A DNA stretch of 64,000 nucleotides from Micromonospora sp. KC723 (GTDB lineage: Bacteria > Actinomycetota > Actinomycetes > Mycobacteriales > Micromonosporaceae): assembly GCF_004348595.1 (NCBI RefSeq), contig NZ_SMKD01000012.1, positions 1 to 64,000 on the forward strand, read 5' to 3'. The notes under the pieces were generated by a model, which was given only the letters and a program-made list of their open reading frames with translations, was not told where the DNA came from and did no database searches. The translations under genes were made by a program, and so were the position numbers. Shown here in pieces: positions 18,894-28,326 of the stretch (position 1 is its first letter; each line of letters opens with the position of its first letter).

Positions 18894-20384
18894 ATGATTG
18901 CCGCACCAGCCGTCCGGCGCGCCGGCCTTGTCGCGTCCGTATTCGTCCTCCTGCTGACCGCCGGGTGTACCGGCGGGAGCGCTGCCGACCAGGCCGGCGA
19001 CCACCGACTCCGGGTGGCGATGCTGCTACCTCCTCGTTCCGGGCTGTCACCGTTCAGCGACGACGCCTTCAAGCTCTCCCGCCTGGGCATCGCCGAGACG
19101 TTGGTCAACCTCGACGAGAACGGAGCGCCACAGCCGGCGCTGGCCACCGCGTGGTCCCGGGTCGACGGCACCACCTGGCGGTTCACCCTGCGAGAGGCGG
19201 TGCGGTTCCACGACGGCACGACACTGGACGCCTCCCGGGTCGTCGACGTGCTGCGGCGGGCGGGCACCGCACGGCCCAAGCCGCGGATTCTGGACGGGAT
19301 CGAGCTGTCCGCCGAAGCGAAGGACGGCGCCGTCGTCGTCCGGACCGCGACGCCGGATCCGCTGCTGCCGCAGCGACTGTCCAGCCCGCAACTGTCGATC
19401 CTGGCCGCATCGGCGTACCAGGCAGACGCGGTGAACCCGCTGCGGGCCGGCACCGGCCCGTTCGTACTGACCCGGCTGGACGGCACGCGGGGCGCCAAGC
19501 TGGACCGCTACGACCAGTACTGGGGTGGCCGGGCCGCCTCGGCCGGGATCGACGTCTCGTTCGTACCCGACGGCACCGCCCGGACCGCCGCGCTGCGCAC
19601 CGGCACCGCCGACATCGTCGAAGCCGTGCCGGCGTCGCAGCTGGCGTTGCTGGACAAGCAGCTGTACCGCACCGTGTCGATGCCCCGGACCAACACGCTC
19701 TACCTCAACAGCAGCACCCGAGCCTTCGCCGACCCCGCCGTCCGGGCCGCGGCCCGCGCCGCCGTCCAGCGCGACCCGCTGGTCTCCGGCGTGTACGAAG
19801 GAAACGCCGACGCCGCCCGCGGCCTGCTCGGGCCGGCGCTGCCCTGGGCCGCGCAGCGGCCGGCACGCGTCGAACGGCCGGCCGGACCCGCGACCGGCAA
19901 GAAGATCGTGCTGGCCACCTTCAGCGACCGCCCGGAACTGCCCGAGGTCGCCGCCACGGTCGCCCAGCAACTCGAAGCGGTCGGATTCGTGGTCGAGCAG
20001 GTGGTGCGCGAGTACGCCCACATCGAGGCCGACGCGCTGGCCGGGCGGTTCGACGCGTTCATCCTGTCCCGCGCCACCACGCTCGACTCCGGTGACCCGG
20101 TCGCGTACCTCGCCAGCGACTTCACCTGCGACGGCGGGTTCAACATCGCCCAGCTCTGCGACCGGGCGGTGGACCAGGCGATCAAGGCGGCTGCCGTGGA
20201 AGGGGACCTGACCAGGCGGCGCGCCCTGATCCTGGCCGCCGAGAAGGCGGTGCTGGAGACGGACGCCGCGGTGCCGCTGCTGCACGAGCGGGTCGCGCAG
20301 GGCAACGCCCCGGGAGTGGTCGGTGCCCTGTTCGACCCCCGGGAGCGGTCGCTGGTCGGCCTGAACACCCGCCGTACGGAATGA
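18894..20384 (+). CDS. Peptide/nickel-type ABC substrate-binding lipoprotein, copy 2
   Basis: A 496-residue family-5 solute-binding lipoprotein, clearly paralogous to the divergent one: compare DPRERSLVGLNT with DPRERSLIDVDT at the C-termini and AVPLLHERVAQG with VVPLVHEKVVQG. The lipobox LLLTAGC falls near residue 23 when ATG 18894 is used; ATG 18858 and 18864 in the same frame are alternatives and none has a clear Shine-Dalgarno. The permease gene overlaps its stop (ATGA). Ligand unknown; the shared promoter region contains an iron box. Together with the opposite pair it forms a mirror-image duplication. Confidence 0.86.
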   Translation: MIAAPAVRRAGLVASVFVLLLTAGCTGGSAADQAGDHRLRVAMLLPPRSGLSPFSDDAFKLSRLGIAETLVNLDENGAPQPALATAWSRVDGTTWRFTLREAVRFHDGTTLDASRVVDVLRRAGTARPKPRILDGIELSAEAKDGAVVVRTATPDPLLPQRLSSPQLSILAASAYQADAVNPLRAGTGPFVLTRLDGTRGAKLDRYDQYWGGRAASAGIDVSFVPDGTARTAALRTGTADIVEAVPASQLALLDKQLYRTVSMPRTNTLYLNSSTRAFADPAVRAAARAAVQRDPLVSGVYEGNADAARGLLGPALPWAAQRPARVERPAGPATGKKIVLATFSDRPELPEVAATVAQQLEAVGFVVEQVVREYAHIEADALAGRFDAFILSRATTLDSGDPVAYLASDFTCDGGFNIAQLCDRAVDQAIKAAAVEGDLTRRRALILAAEKAVLETDAAVPLLHERVAQGNAPGVVGALFDPRERSLVGLNTRRTE

Positions 20385-22114
20385 CCCGCGCCAACGGCCC
20401 GCTCCTGGCGGTGTGCTCGCGGGTGGTCGCGCTGGCCGCCCTCCTGGCCCTGGTCGGCGCGCTGCCGTGGCTGTCCGGGCGGGACCCGGCCCGCAGCATC
20501 CTGCGCGCCCAGTACGGCGAGAGCATCCCCGACCCGGTCGCGCTGGCCGCGATCCGGGAGAAGCTGCGGCTCGACGACGGGCCACTGGTGCTGTTGGGTC
20601 GATGGCTGACCGGCCTGCTCCGCGGCGACCTCGGCGCGTCGTGGGTGACCGGTGCGCCGGTGGCGCCCGCCGTCTGGTCCGCGCTCGGCGTCTCGTTGGC
20701 CCTGATGGGCGCGGCCCTGGCCGTGGCGCTGGTCGTCGCCACGCTGCTGGTGCTGCGGGGACTGTGGCGTGGCCATACCACCCGGGGTGGTGGCGCGCTG
20801 GGCGCGGCCCTCACGTCGATACCCGAGTTCCTCCTCGGGACCGCGTTGCTGCTGGTCATGGCGGTGTGGCTGGATTGGGCGGAGCCGTACGGCTGGTCCG
20901 GTCCGCAGCACGTGGCGCTGCCGGCCCTCGCGCTCGGGATCCCGGCCGGTGGGCTGCTCGGCCGATTGGCCGACGACGCTATCCCGGGCGCGTTCCGGGA
21001 GTCGTGGGTGCGTACCTGGACCAGCGGTGGTCTGCCCCGGCGGAGCATCGCGTACGGGGTGCTGCGCCGCAGCCTGCCGGCGCTGTTCCCGCAGTTCACG
21101 ATCGTCGTGGTGGGGCTGACCGGCGGCGCTGTCGCGATCGAGCAGCTGTTCGCCATCCCCGGCCTGGGCCGGCTCGCGCTCGGCGCCGCCGCGGCCCAGG
21201 ACCTGCCGGTGGTCCAGGGCGCGGTGCTCGCCCTGGCTGCGCTCGCCGTGGTGGCGGGCATCCTCGCCACCACGGCACAGCGGCTGGCCGTGGGGCCGGC
21301 GCTGGACGCCGCCGGGCTCCAGCCGCCACCGCCGGACCCGGGGCCCCGAGGCCGTCGGGTCTGGCTGGTCCCCGGCGTCCTCGGGGGGTTGCTGCTGGCA
21401 GTGGTGCTGGCCGGGATGCTGCGTGACCCGACCCAGGTGGACATCGGTCTGCGGCTCGACTCGCCGTCGTGGGACGCCGCGCTTGGCCGCGACGCGCTCG
21501 GCCGCGACCTGCTCGCCCGGCTCGGGCACGGCGCTCTGCGTACCGTGGGTGTCGCCGTCGTGGTCAGCGCGGTCGCGTTCGCGCTGGGGGTGGCGGCCGG
21601 CCTGCTGCCACGGCTGACGCAGGGCACGGCCGAGCTGGCCAACGCGGTGCCGCCGGTGCTGGTCGGGCTGATCACCGCGGCGGCGTTCGGCCCGAGCACC
21701 GGTGGAGCGGCGGTAGCGGTGGCCGCGACCGCGTGGGCACCGCTCGCCCTGCACGTGGCCGCCCTCGTGCGGGAGGAACTGGCCAGCGGGTACGTGCAGG
21801 CGTGCTGGCTGCTGGGGGCGAGCCGGGCCCGGGTGCTCGTCGTCCACGTGCTGCCCGGCGTGCTGCCGCCGGTTCTCCGGCACGCGATGCTGCGCCTACC
21901 CGGCGTCGCGCTGGCCATCGCCTCGCTCGGTTTCGTCGGCCTCGGCACCCAACCGCCCACACCCGAGTGGGGCCGCGTCCTCGCCGAGGCGATGCCGTAC
22001 GTGGAGCGTGCCCCGTGGGCGGCGCTCACCGCAGCGGCGGCACTCGCGCTGCTCGGCGCCGTGTCGGTCACCGCGTCGACCGCGCTCGGCGCCGCCCGCG
22101 CCCACCGCCGCTAG
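20381..22114 (+). CDS. Fused double ABC permease (DppB-DppC type), copy 2
   Basis: A 577-residue fusion with the same architecture as the divergent copy: a DppB-like half with VAIEQLFAIPGLGRLALGAA and a DppC-like half with ALGRDALGRDLLARLGHGAL and SLGFVGLGTQPPTPEWG. Because both copies share the fusion, the duplication came after the fusion. Translationally coupled to the lipoprotein by an ATGA overlap. There is no ATP-binding subunit downstream; the next gene is convergent after a hairpin. Confidence 0.88.
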   Translation: MTRANGPLLAVCSRVVALAALLALVGALPWLSGRDPARSILRAQYGESIPDPVALAAIREKLRLDDGPLVLLGRWLTGLLRGDLGASWVTGAPVAPAVWSALGVSLALMGAALAVALVVATLLVLRGLWRGHTTRGGGALGAALTSIPEFLLGTALLLVMAVWLDWAEPYGWSGPQHVALPALALGIPAGGLLGRLADDAIPGAFRESWVRTWTSGGLPRRSIAYGVLRRSLPALFPQFTIVVVGLTGGAVAIEQLFAIPGLGRLALGAAAAQDLPVVQGAVLALAALAVVAGILATTAQRLAVGPALDAAGLQPPPPDPGPRGRRVWLVPGVLGGLLLAVVLAGMLRDPTQVDIGLRLDSPSWDAALGRDALGRDLLARLGHGALRTVGVAVVVSAVAFALGVAAGLLPRLTQGTAELANAVPPVLVGLITAAAFGPSTGGAAVAVAATAWAPLALHVAALVREELASGYVQACWLLGASRARVLVVHVLPGVLPPVLRHAMLRLPGVALAIASLGFVGLGTQPPTPEWGRVLAEAMPYVERAPWAALTAAAALALLGAVSVTASTALGAARAHRR

Positions 22115-22142
22115 GCGTAGGGGGCGGTGGGGCGCGAGGCCC

Positions 22143-22185
22143 CCCGAGCAGGCGTGGCCGGCTGGCAGCGCCACACCTGCTCGGG
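22143..22185. terminator. Hairpin between convergent genes
   Basis: CCCGAGCAGG at 22143-22152 pairs perfectly with CCTGCTCGGG at 22176-22185, extended inward by GTGG/CCAC after one mismatch. It sits after the permease stop and before the stop of the convergent secreted-protein gene, fitting a bidirectional terminator. Confidence 0.65.
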
Positions 22186-22235
22186 AGGTCCTCACCCCAT
22201 CGAGGCGCCGGACATGCGTTGCCGACGCCGCCCGG

Positions 22236-23987
22236 TCAGCCGACCAGGTACGCGTCGTCCACCTGCTGGGTGACCGTGGACCCGGACGAGTCGGTCGCGG
22301 TGAACCGCAGTGAGACGCCGCCCTTCGCCGGGTTGGCGACCAGCGCACGCCACCCGTCACCGGTCGGCGTGAGCGGAACGGCCCGCCAGGTGACACCGCC
22401 GTCGGTCGAGGCGGACAACCTCGCTGTCGGCACCGGCGGGTCAGTCGCGACGGTGAACCCGAACGGGCGCCCGGCCGGCGCCCGATTGAAGTCGTCGAGC
22501 CGCAGGTCGTACCGGGTGCCGATGAGCGGCAGGCGACCGGTGCCGGTGCCGGAGCGGAACGTCCACGTCGTCTCGGTCCGGGTGCTCAACGCCGACCAGC
22601 GCACGTCACGCCTCGCCGTGGCGGTCAGCCGGAAGTCGCGCGTGCCCGGCGGCACCAGGCAGCTCAACGGCTCGAACGTCGCGGACACACACGGCGTCAT
22701 GTCGGCGGCGGTGAGCGCCAGGCTCCCGGTGACCCCGACGTACGGGCCGCCGAAGTCGACGCGGCGGCGTTGCGTGTCGGAGTAGAGCGGCAACCACGCG
22801 GTCACCTGGTCGCCGTCTCGCGTCGCCAGCGGCTCGCCCGACGGACCGGACACCGCCGGGGTCAGCGGGGCGGCGTTCCAAACCTCCTCCGACACCCCGG
22901 CGCGGTGGTACGTGCGCGGTGCGCCCGTCTGCCCGTCCAGTTCCGCGAACCCGCAGTCGGCGGCCTGCGCGAACTGGGTGTACCAGCCGACCTCCGGATC
23001 GGGCAGGTAGTACTCCGTGCGCCGGGCCGGCAGGGCGAAGTTGGTGCCGAACGACACGGTGGCAGGTCCGTTGCGGAAGATCGGCCCGATGTAGGTACCG
23101 CCGCACGCCCCGGTGGCCTGCGCCGTGTACCTGGTGCGAACCGCGGCGAGGTCGGCGGGACGGACCCGGAGGTCGAGCCGGTCCGGAACCCGCCCAGCGG
23201 TGCGCTGGACGAGGTTGTAGAGCTTCGCCGCGCTCTGCCACACGGTGTAGACGTACGAGGTGGTGTCGGCCCGCTGGGGGGTGGGGGTCACGTAGAAGGG
23301 GGTGTCGTCGAAGTTCACACCGCCGAACTCGTGCCTGACGAACCGACCGTTGGACGCCTGTTGCAGGACCGTGACGCTGGCGCTCACCGACGTCGCGTCG
23401 GCGTCGGTGAGCCGTACGGTGACCCGTCGGGCCGGGCGGGCGTCGAGCACGACGTCCACGGGGCCCGCCACGGTGATCTCCGGCCGCAGGGCCATGGTCG
23501 ACGATTCCGCGTCACCCGTCGGTCCCGGCGTCAGGATCGTCGCCCGGACCGCGTACCGTCCGGCCGGCAGTTCGACCACCGTGTCCGGCCCGAGCTGTCC
23601 GAACGCGACCTGCCGTGCGGTCTGCAGGTCGTAGACGGCGTACCCGGACCGTCCGTCGACGGCCGGCCGGCCGGCACGGTCCACGGCAGCCAGTGAGACG
23701 GCCCAGGCCTGCGGGCTCGGTTCTGTTTCGAGGTCCGCCGGCGCGGGAGGATCGGCGACCGCGTGCCGAGCGTTCAGGTTGGCCTGCGACCGGCGGATGC
23801 CGGCGAAGGGCCTGGTTCCGGCCGGCAGCAGGTGGCCGTGCGCGGAACCCGCGCCGGCCCCGCCGACCAGGGACGATCCGGTTGGCCGGTGGCCCGCCGG
23901 GCGGTCGGCGGCGGAGACCATCGTGGCGCCGGGCGCCACCAGGAGCGCGGCGGTCAGCAGCCCGAGCCGCCCCCATGTCCTGCTCAC
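22236..23987 (-). CDS. Secreted protein of unknown function
   Basis: A 583-residue protein with a signal peptide (WGRLGLLTAALLVAPGATMVSAAD) when started at GTG 23987, which overlaps the previous stop by GTGA. The body looks all-beta, with several YxVRATI, VTVRLTDADA and SLRFTATDSSGS strands like Ig/fibronectin-type folds, and paired cysteines near residues 305, 350 and 425-435. I recognise no catalytic motif. Similar segments occur as C-terminal parts of actinobacterial subtilases, but no protease triad is present here. It is the last gene of the ECF sigma operon, so it is probably co-regulated with it. Confidence 0.7.
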   Translation of the reverse strand: MSRTWGRLGLLTAALLVAPGATMVSAADRPAGHRPTGSSLVGGAGAGSAHGHLLPAGTRPFAGIRRSQANLNARHAVADPPAPADLETEPSPQAWAVSLAAVDRAGRPAVDGRSGYAVYDLQTARQVAFGQLGPDTVVELPAGRYAVRATILTPGPTGDAESSTMALRPEITVAGPVDVVLDARPARRVTVRLTDADATSVSASVTVLQQASNGRFVRHEFGGVNFDDTPFYVTPTPQRADTTSYVYTVWQSAAKLYNLVQRTAGRVPDRLDLRVRPADLAAVRTRYTAQATGACGGTYIGPIFRNGPATVSFGTNFALPARRTEYYLPDPEVGWYTQFAQAADCGFAELDGQTGAPRTYHRAGVSEEVWNAAPLTPAVSGPSGEPLATRDGDQVTAWLPLYSDTQRRRVDFGGPYVGVTGSLALTAADMTPCVSATFEPLSCLVPPGTRDFRLTATARRDVRWSALSTRTETTWTFRSGTGTGRLPLIGTRYDLRLDDFNRAPAGRPFGFTVATDPPVPTARLSASTDGGVTWRAVPLTPTGDGWRALVANPAKGGVSLRFTATDSSGSTVTQQVDDAYLVG

Positions 23988-24565
23988 TCGCCACCACCCT
24001 GGGTGGGGCGAGGGGGGATGTTCGTGTCGGCCGGGGCCGGAACGAGGTCCGCCGGCGCGACGAACATCTCGACCGTCTCGCACGCCTGCGCCGCGTGGTG
24101 GGTCCCCTCGCCCGGGATCACCACCACCCCGCCGCCGGTGCCGCCCTTCTGGAACACGCACGAGTACAACGTCTCCGGCGCGGTACCCGTACGGCTGATC
24201 CAGTCCCTGCGGCAGATGTCGACCGGGTCGTCGCCCGCCCGCCACGGGCGGATCGACAGGTCGGCGTTCGTGGTGCGCTCGGCGGCGCAGGCGATCGAGT
24301 TGCCGGGAACCTTCCAGTTGGGAGGCGGTTCCGGGGCGAACGCGAGCACCGCCGCCCCGGCGAGCCCGGTGACCGCGACCAATCCGACTCCGGCCACCAC
24401 CACGGGCCGTACCCAGCGGGGGCGGGATCCGGTCCGGGACGACCCGGCGGCCGTGGGCGCGGAACTCGCCAGGACGGTGTGGAGCACCCGCTGCCCCTGC
24501 GTTCCCTCGGCCCAGCCCGGTTCGCGGTCCGGGCGAGCCGCTCTGATCATCTCTTCGACGTTCAT
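23984..24565 (-). CDS. Single-pass membrane protein, putative anti-sigma partner
   Basis: A 193-residue protein: a ~50-residue cytoplasmic part (MNVEEMIRAARPDREPGW), one membrane segment near residues 53-73 (PVVVAGVGLVAVTGLAGAAVLAF) and a ~115-residue extracytoplasmic domain with four cysteines. The start overlaps the sigma factor stop (ATGA), and such paired genes usually encode the membrane regulator of the sigma factor. It lacks a recognisable HxxxCxxC zinc anti-sigma motif, so the anti-sigma role is inference from order and topology. Confidence 0.7.
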   Translation of the reverse strand: MNVEEMIRAARPDREPGWAEGTQGQRVLHTVLASSAPTAAGSSRTGSRPRWVRPVVVAGVGLVAVTGLAGAAVLAFAPEPPPNWKVPGNSIACAAERTTNADLSIRPWRAGDDPVDICRRDWISRTGTAPETLYSCVFQKGGTGGGVVVIPGEGTHHAAQACETVEMFVAPADLVPAPADTNIPPRPTQGGGE

Positions 24566-25107
24566 CGTGCTCCTTCTCGTACGGGCATCGGGCGGGTGTC
24601 GGCGCGTTGGTCCGCAGGGGTGCGATGGAACGCCGCGCGGAACCGGCTCCGCGCGCGATGCAGCCGCACCGCGTACGTGGGTCGGGACACCCCGAGGGCC
24701 CTGGCCGCCTCCGCCGGGCTCAGGTCGAACCAGGAGGCGGTGACCAACAACTCGCGGTCGGCTTCGCTCAGCGAGTCGAGCACCCGGCGTACCCGGTCGG
24801 TCAGCACCACCTGTTCCGCCACCCCGTCGGCGACGGCGCGGTCGCGTGTCGCGGTCAACCGGCTGGTCAGCGCCGATCGGGCCACGCTCTGCCTGCGCCG
24901 GGCGAGCACGATTCTGCGCGCGGTGCCGAACAGCCAGCCGCGCTCCTGACCCGGCCGCAGCGAGTCGAGCGACCGCCAGGCCGCCAGGAAGACCTCCCCG
25001 ACGACGTCACCGGCCTCACCGTCGCCGACCCGCCACCGCGCGTACGCGTGAATGTCGTCCGCATGCGCGCGGAACAGGTCGGTCATCCGTCCGCTGGAAC
25101 TCTGCAT
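24562..25107 (-). CDS. ECF-type RNA polymerase sigma factor
   Basis: A 181-residue SigE-like extracytoplasmic-function sigma factor. Region 2 is seen near residues 8-75 (LFRAHADDIHAYARWRVGDGEAGDVVGEVFLAAW and GWLFGTARRIV, each quoted partly) and region 4 near 110-165 (LSEADRELLVTASWFDLSPA, ALGVSRPTYAVRLHRARSR). Start taken at ATG 25107, which has GGAGGT 4 nt upstream; a longer frame to 25161 lacks such a site. It heads an overlapping three-gene unit with a membrane protein and a secreted protein. Confidence 0.88.
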   Translation of the reverse strand: MQSSSGRMTDLFRAHADDIHAYARWRVGDGEAGDVVGEVFLAAWRSLDSLRPGQERGWLFGTARRIVLARRRQSVARSALTSRLTATRDRAVADGVAEQVVLTDRVRRVLDSLSEADRELLVTASWFDLSPAEAARALGVSRPTYAVRLHRARSRFRAAFHRTPADQRADTRPMPVREGAR

Positions 25108-25312
25108 CGCACCTCCACAACTCGGCTTGTCGCCGGTACTTGTCGGTGGAGGCGGCGACATTACCGGTGGCCTGCCGGTGGGGGGCGCGGCGTGCCGGCG
25201 GCGCGACGCGGTCGGGCGCCGACGCTCGGCGCGCGTCAGCTCCGGGCGTGCGCCGACGGCGATCAGGCGGTTGCCGCGGAAGACGCGGCCCAGGCCGGTC
25301 GTCCTTCTCGTG

Positions 25313-26359
25313 CTAGGCCGGGGAGGACCTGCGGACGACGAGCGTCGTGGGCACGGTGATGGACAGCGGGTTGCGCCCGGCGATGACGTCGGTGAGCAGC
25401 CGGACCATCTCCTCGCTGATGCGGTCCAGTGGGTGGCGCACCGTGGTCAGCGGCGGGTCGAGCGTGGCGGCCAGCCCGGAGTCGTCGAAACCGACGACGC
25501 GGACGTCGTGGGGCACCTGGCGGCCGGCGTCGCGCAGCACCGGGAGGGCGCCGGCGGCCATGGCGTCGGAGGCGGCGAAGACCGCGTCGAGGTCGGGTGC
25601 CTGGTGCAGCAGGGCGCGCATGGCCGACTCGCCGCTCTCCCGGCTCCAGTCACCGTGGGCGATCCGGGTCGGTTCCACCGCCAGCCCGTGCGCGGTCAAC
25701 GCGTCGGTGTAGCCGTGCAGCCGGTCCACCCCCCCGGAGGTGTCCTGCGGGCCCGTGATCGTGGCGATCCGCCGGCACCCGACCGCGAGCAGGTGTTCGA
25801 CCGCGGACCGCGCGCCCGATCGGTCGTCGGCCGCCACGGAGCTGATCACCTGCTCGTAGCCGAGGACCCGACCACAGGCCACGATCGGCACCTCGGCGCG
25901 CACCAGTTGGCCGAGGAGTGGGTCGCCGGAGTGCGGGGAGACCAGCAGCACACCGTCGACGTGGCCACCGGACAGGTACGACACCGCGCGGTCGCGTTCC
26001 GTGCTGGTCGCCGCGATCATGAGGATCAGCGTCTGCTCGCGCGCGGAGAGGGCCTGGGCGACACCGCGCAGCAGTACGGCGAAGTTGGGATCCTCGAAGA
26101 GCAGGTGTTGCGGCTCGGTGAGCAGGAAGGCGATCGATCCCGACCGGCCGGTGGCCAGGGACCGGGCGTGCGGGTTGGCGGTGTATCCGGTGCGGGCGAT
26201 CGCGTCGCGGACCAGCCGGACCGCCTCGGGGCTCACCCAGTCGCGGCCGTTGAGGACGCGGGAGACCGTGGCGTACGAGACCCCCGCCACGCGAGCGACG
26301 TCGCGGATGGTGGGCCGCTTACGCTCCGGTCCGGGCGGGTTCGGCACGGCGGGGATCAT
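25313..26359 (-). CDS. LacI-family regulator of the downstream-reading sugar ABC operon
   Basis: A 348-residue LacI/GalR repressor. The helix-turn-helix and hinge occupy residues 15-70 (TIRDVARVAGVSYATVSRVLNG) and a periplasmic-binding-like effector domain fills the rest. It is the last gene of the unit lipoprotein-permease-permease-lacI (18 bp after the inner permease), so it would be autoregulated. The palindromes CTGTAACCGGTTACAG and its weaker copy in the divergent promoter region are its likely sites. Effector probably a galactose-containing sugar, given the divergent beta-galactosidase-GalT gene. Confidence 0.88.
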   Translation of the reverse strand: MIPAVPNPPGPERKRPTIRDVARVAGVSYATVSRVLNGRDWVSPEAVRLVRDAIARTGYTANPHARSLATGRSGSIAFLLTEPQHLLFEDPNFAVLLRGVAQALSAREQTLILMIAATSTERDRAVSYLSGGHVDGVLLVSPHSGDPLLGQLVRAEVPIVACGRVLGYEQVISSVAADDRSGARSAVEHLLAVGCRRIATITGPQDTSGGVDRLHGYTDALTAHGLAVEPTRIAHGDWSRESGESAMRALLHQAPDLDAVFAASDAMAAGALPVLRDAGRQVPHDVRVVGFDDSGLAATLDPPLTTVRHPLDRISEEMVRLLTDVIAGRNPLSITVPTTLVVRRSSPA

Positions 26360-26377
26360 ACTCTGGTGTCCGTTCCG

Positions 26378-27265
26378 TCACGCCTTGACCGCGCCGGCGG
26401 CGAGGTCGACCTGCCAGTACCGTTGCAGCGACAGGAACAGCAGGACCAGCGGCACGATCGACAGCAGCGCGCCGGTGACCACCGACGTGTACATGGCCGG
26501 CTGGGACGCGCCCTGGTTGAGCAGGCCGTTGAGGCCGACGGTGATGGGGTAGAGCCGGTCGTCGCCGAGCATGATGTACGGCAACATGAAGTTGTTCCAG
26601 ATCGCCACGAACTGGAACAGGAACACGGTGACCAGCCCGGTGCGCATCATCGGCAGCGCGACCTGGCCGAAGGTCCGCCAGTCGCCGGCGCCGTCGACGC
26701 GCGCGGACTCCAGGATTTCGCCCGGCACTGCCGCCGCCGCGAAGATCCGGCACAGGTAGATGCCGTACGGGCTGATCATGCTGGGCAGCAGCACGGCCCA
26801 GTAGGTGTTGGTCATCTCCACCTTGGCCAGCAGCAGGTACTGCGGGATGGCCAGGATGACGCCCGGCACCAGGACCCCGGCGAGGATCAGGTTGAAGATC
26901 AGGTTCTTGCCGGGGAACGTGTACTTGGCGAGCGCGAACCCGGCCATGGCCGAGATCAGCGTGGAGGCGAACGCGCCGACCCCGGCGTACAGGGCGGTGT
27001 TGCCCATCCAGCGCCAGAACAGCCCGTCCCGGTAGCCACTGAGCTGCACGACGTTGTCCCACAGGTGGGTGCTCGGGGCGAACGTGAACGTGGAGAAGAG
27101 TTCGGCGGCGCTCTTGCTGGAGGCGACCAGGACCCAGAGCACGGGCAGCAGGCAGTACGCCGCGCCGAGCAGCAGCAGCACGGTGGCCGCGGCGCTGTGC
27201 CGTTGCCGCCGGGGCCGCCTGGTCGCCTCGACCGGGGCGGGAACAGTGGCGGTGACGAGGCTCAT
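26378..27265 (-). CDS. Carbohydrate ABC transporter permease (MalG type)
   Basis: A 295-residue inner-membrane permease with six hydrophobic segments and the EAA loop ILESARVDGAGDWRTFGQVALP near residue 195. Start is ATG 27265, 2 bp after the stop of the MalF-type partner, with a GGAGGA ribosome site. It forms the importer with the partner permease and the lipoprotein; as in many actinobacterial CUT1 systems no ATPase is present, presumably supplied by a shared MsiK-like subunit. Confidence 0.92.
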   Translation of the reverse strand: MSLVTATVPAPVEATRRPRRQRHSAAATVLLLLGAAYCLLPVLWVLVASSKSAAELFSTFTFAPSTHLWDNVVQLSGYRDGLFWRWMGNTALYAGVGAFASTLISAMAGFALAKYTFPGKNLIFNLILAGVLVPGVILAIPQYLLLAKVEMTNTYWAVLLPSMISPYGIYLCRIFAAAAVPGEILESARVDGAGDWRTFGQVALPMMRTGLVTVFLFQFVAIWNNFMLPYIMLGDDRLYPITVGLNGLLNQGASQPAMYTSVVTGALLSIVPLVLLFLSLQRYWQVDLAAGAVKA

Positions 27266-27267
27266 GA

Positions 27268-28242
27268 TCAGTCCTCCTGGTTGAAGGCGCGGCGGCCGAC
27301 GAGCTTGAGGAACCCGTAGGAGAGGACGAACGTGGCGACGGCGAGGACCACCGAGGTGGCCGCGGCCGAGTAGATGTCGTTGCGGGTGAAGGCGTCGCGG
27401 TAGACCTTCATCAGCGGTGTCCACGTCGTCGAGATGGTGTTGCTCAGCGGCCGAAGGGTCATCGGCTCGGCGAAGACCTGCAGGGTGGCGATGAGGGAGA
27501 AGACGAACGTCATCACCAGCGAGGGCAGCAGGATCGGGATCTTGATCCGCCACGCGACGGCGATGTCCGAGGCGCCGTCGATGCGGGCGGCCTCCTTGAT
27601 CTCGGTCGGGATGGCCCGCAGCGCGGTGTAGAGCACGATCATGTTGAAGCCGGTGCCGCCCCAGACCGCGATGTTGGCCACCGCCCAGAGCACCCAGGAC
27701 GAGGAGAGCATCTCCGGCGCGGGGATGCTCATGGCCGCCAGCAGGTCGGTGATCGGACTGACCCGGGGCAGGTAGAGAAAGCCCCAGAGCAGCGAGGCGA
27801 CCACTGCCGGAACCGCGTACGGCAGGAAGATCGAGATCCGGGCGAAGCCGCCGACCCGGCTGCGCCCGGCGTCCAGCAGCAGCGCCATGAGCAGCGCCAC
27901 CCCCAGCATGGTGGGCACCACGATCATGCCGTACGCGGCGACCCGCCAGACGCTGGGCAGGAACTCCGGGTCCGACAGCGACCGGGCGTAGTTGCTCAGG
28001 CCCGCCCACTGTTCGACCCGGGACTTCGCGCCCAGTCCGAGCCCGGTGACCCGGACGCGACGCAGGCTCAGGTAGGCGGCGTACCCGATCGGCGCGGCCA
28101 GGAAGAGCGTGAACAGGATCAGCGCCGGGGCGAGGAACGTGTAGGGCACGCCGACGCGCCGGGATCTGGGTGTGGCGCGAGCCGCGAGGGCTGCGGGCGA
28201 CGCGCCGACGGTGGAACGGGGGGTGGGGGAGAGCAGGGTCAT
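27268..28242 (-). CDS. Carbohydrate ABC transporter permease (MalF type)
   Basis: A 324-residue permease with the EAA loop EIKEAARIDGASDIAVAWRI near residue 225 and about six membrane segments. ATG 28242 was chosen because AAAGG stands 8 nt upstream and the protein then starts MTLLSPTPRST; the longer frame begins in the gap after the lipoprotein gene. Works with the MalG-type partner and upstream lipoprotein to import a sugar. Confidence 0.92.
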   Translation of the reverse strand: MTLLSPTPRSTVGASPAALAARATPRSRRVGVPYTFLAPALILFTLFLAAPIGYAAYLSLRRVRVTGLGLGAKSRVEQWAGLSNYARSLSDPEFLPSVWRVAAYGMIVVPTMLGVALLMALLLDAGRSRVGGFARISIFLPYAVPAVVASLLWGFLYLPRVSPITDLLAAMSIPAPEMLSSSWVLWAVANIAVWGGTGFNMIVLYTALRAIPTEIKEAARIDGASDIAVAWRIKIPILLPSLVMTFVFSLIATLQVFAEPMTLRPLSNTISTTWTPLMKVYRDAFTRNDIYSAAATSVVLAVATFVLSYGFLKLVGRRAFNQED

Positions 28243-28326
28243 CGCCGAGGCCTTTCGTGGCAGCCGAGTGGACCCCGGATCGGCGGGTGCCGGGCGGGAC
28301 ACGACGCGTCCCCGCCCGGCAGGCAC

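Noticed and set aside
27160..27240. Simple-sequence runs of CAG/GCC type
   Set aside because: They are codon-level repeats encoding Leu/Ala in membrane segments, not structural repeats or CRISPR.
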